The notes below the pieces were generated by a model. The model saw only the letters and a program-made list of their open reading frames with translations. It did not search any database and was not told the origin of the DNA. 64,000 bases of DNA from Candidatus Krumholzibacteriia bacterium (GTDB taxonomy: Bacteria > Krumholzibacteriota > Krumholzibacteriia > JAJRXK01): contig JAOZPE010000013.1 in NCBI GenBank assembly GCA_029932915.1, positions 1 to 64,000 of the forward strand, in the 5' to 3' direction. Positions 63,834-64,000 of this stretch are shown here, one piece after another. The position numbers and the translations under genes are program-made. Positions within the stretch are counted from its first letter, which is position 1. Each line of letters opens with the position of its first letter.

Positions 63834-64000
63834 TCGTGGATGGCACCCGGGCTCTGATCGGTTACACTATTCTCTTTCCATCCTTGGTGATCCAGATGTC
63901 GTGGATGGCACCCGGGCTCTGATCGGTTACACTAAGCCGAGGAGTCAAGTACTTTTTTCGGGCGTCGTGGATGGCACCCGGGCTCTGATCGGTTACACTA
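63833..64000. CRISPR. CRISPR-like array, three repeats, continuing past the window edge
   Basis: Three identical 37-base repeats start at 63833, 63898 and 63964, beginning GTCGTGGATGG and ending CGGTTACACTA, with CCCGGG in the centre. The two intervening sequences (28 and 29 bases) are unrelated to each other. Repeat and spacer sizes fit CRISPR (nearest to 36/30 arrays such as type II), though spacers are at the short end. No cas gene is in the window. The repeat lacks the common GTTTC...GAAAC ends. The third repeat abuts the edge, so the array length and orientation are unknown. Confidence 0.65.

Noticed and set aside
63833-64000. Integron attC sites or tandem coding repeats
   Set aside because: A 65-66-base period is too short for gene cassettes, no attC core pairs are seen, and the sequences between repeats are unrelated to each other.

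Overview
The window is a GC-rich, gene-dense bacterial chromosome segment. Several genes encode very large secreted proteins that end in an Ig-like FlgD/type IX-secretion-style C-terminal domain. Together with a type IV pilin, a GTP-type PEP carboxykinase and an all-GH57 glycogen pathway, this suggests a Gram-negative lineage of the FCB-related candidate phyla (for example Krumholzibacteriota or Eisenbacteria). That placement is inference; no rRNA or tRNA gene was recognised. The last ~860 bases are visibly lower in GC and look foreign.

Layout. 185-9655: a TrmB-type regulator, bifunctional formiminotransferase-cyclodeaminase, two SDR oxidoreductases, a hybrid PAS histidine kinase, a GDPD/glycerol-3-phosphate dehydrogenase pair and a metallophosphoesterase. 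9656-10206: 550 bases without a gene, with several hairpins. 10207-15498: AAA ATPase, ABC-F ATPase, GTP-PEPCK. 15693-27183: an ArsR-type regulator followed by a tightly overlapping operon of 12 genes plus a ferritin-like protein. Gene order (MrpE, F, G, DUF4040, MrpB, MrpC, double MrpD, NuoH, B, C, D, I) and cysteine pattern match the Mbx/MBS membrane complexes known from Thermococcales, but with fused subunits. The NuoI-like subunit is fused to a complete GltD/NfnB-type FAD-NAD(P)H module.

27217-43007: envelope functions. These are an LVIVD-repeat secreted protein, a pilin, an ECF sigma/zinc anti-sigma pair, a divergent TPR-CHAT (caspase-like) protein with a signal peptide and C-terminal membrane anchor, and two tandem ~1045-residue secreted paralogues. 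The CHAT protein next to a membrane anti-sigma factor suggests a proteolytic signalling switch.

43334-56430: a glycogen operon: glgC, a GH57 glucanotransferase, a GH57-DUF3536 protein, glgA with a DUF4912 tail, a GH57 branching enzyme, glgP, then hflX. It makes, branches, remodels and breaks down alpha-glucan from ADP-glucose. 56536-63136: MFS exporter, Na+/amino-acid symporter and three secreted 6-bladed beta-propeller proteins. 63137-64000: a broken AT-richer gene and the first three repeats of a CRISPR-like array running off the right edge.

The two most interesting systems are the NAD(P)H-module-fused Mbx/MBS-like complex and the ECF sigma/anti-sigma/TPR-CHAT locus.
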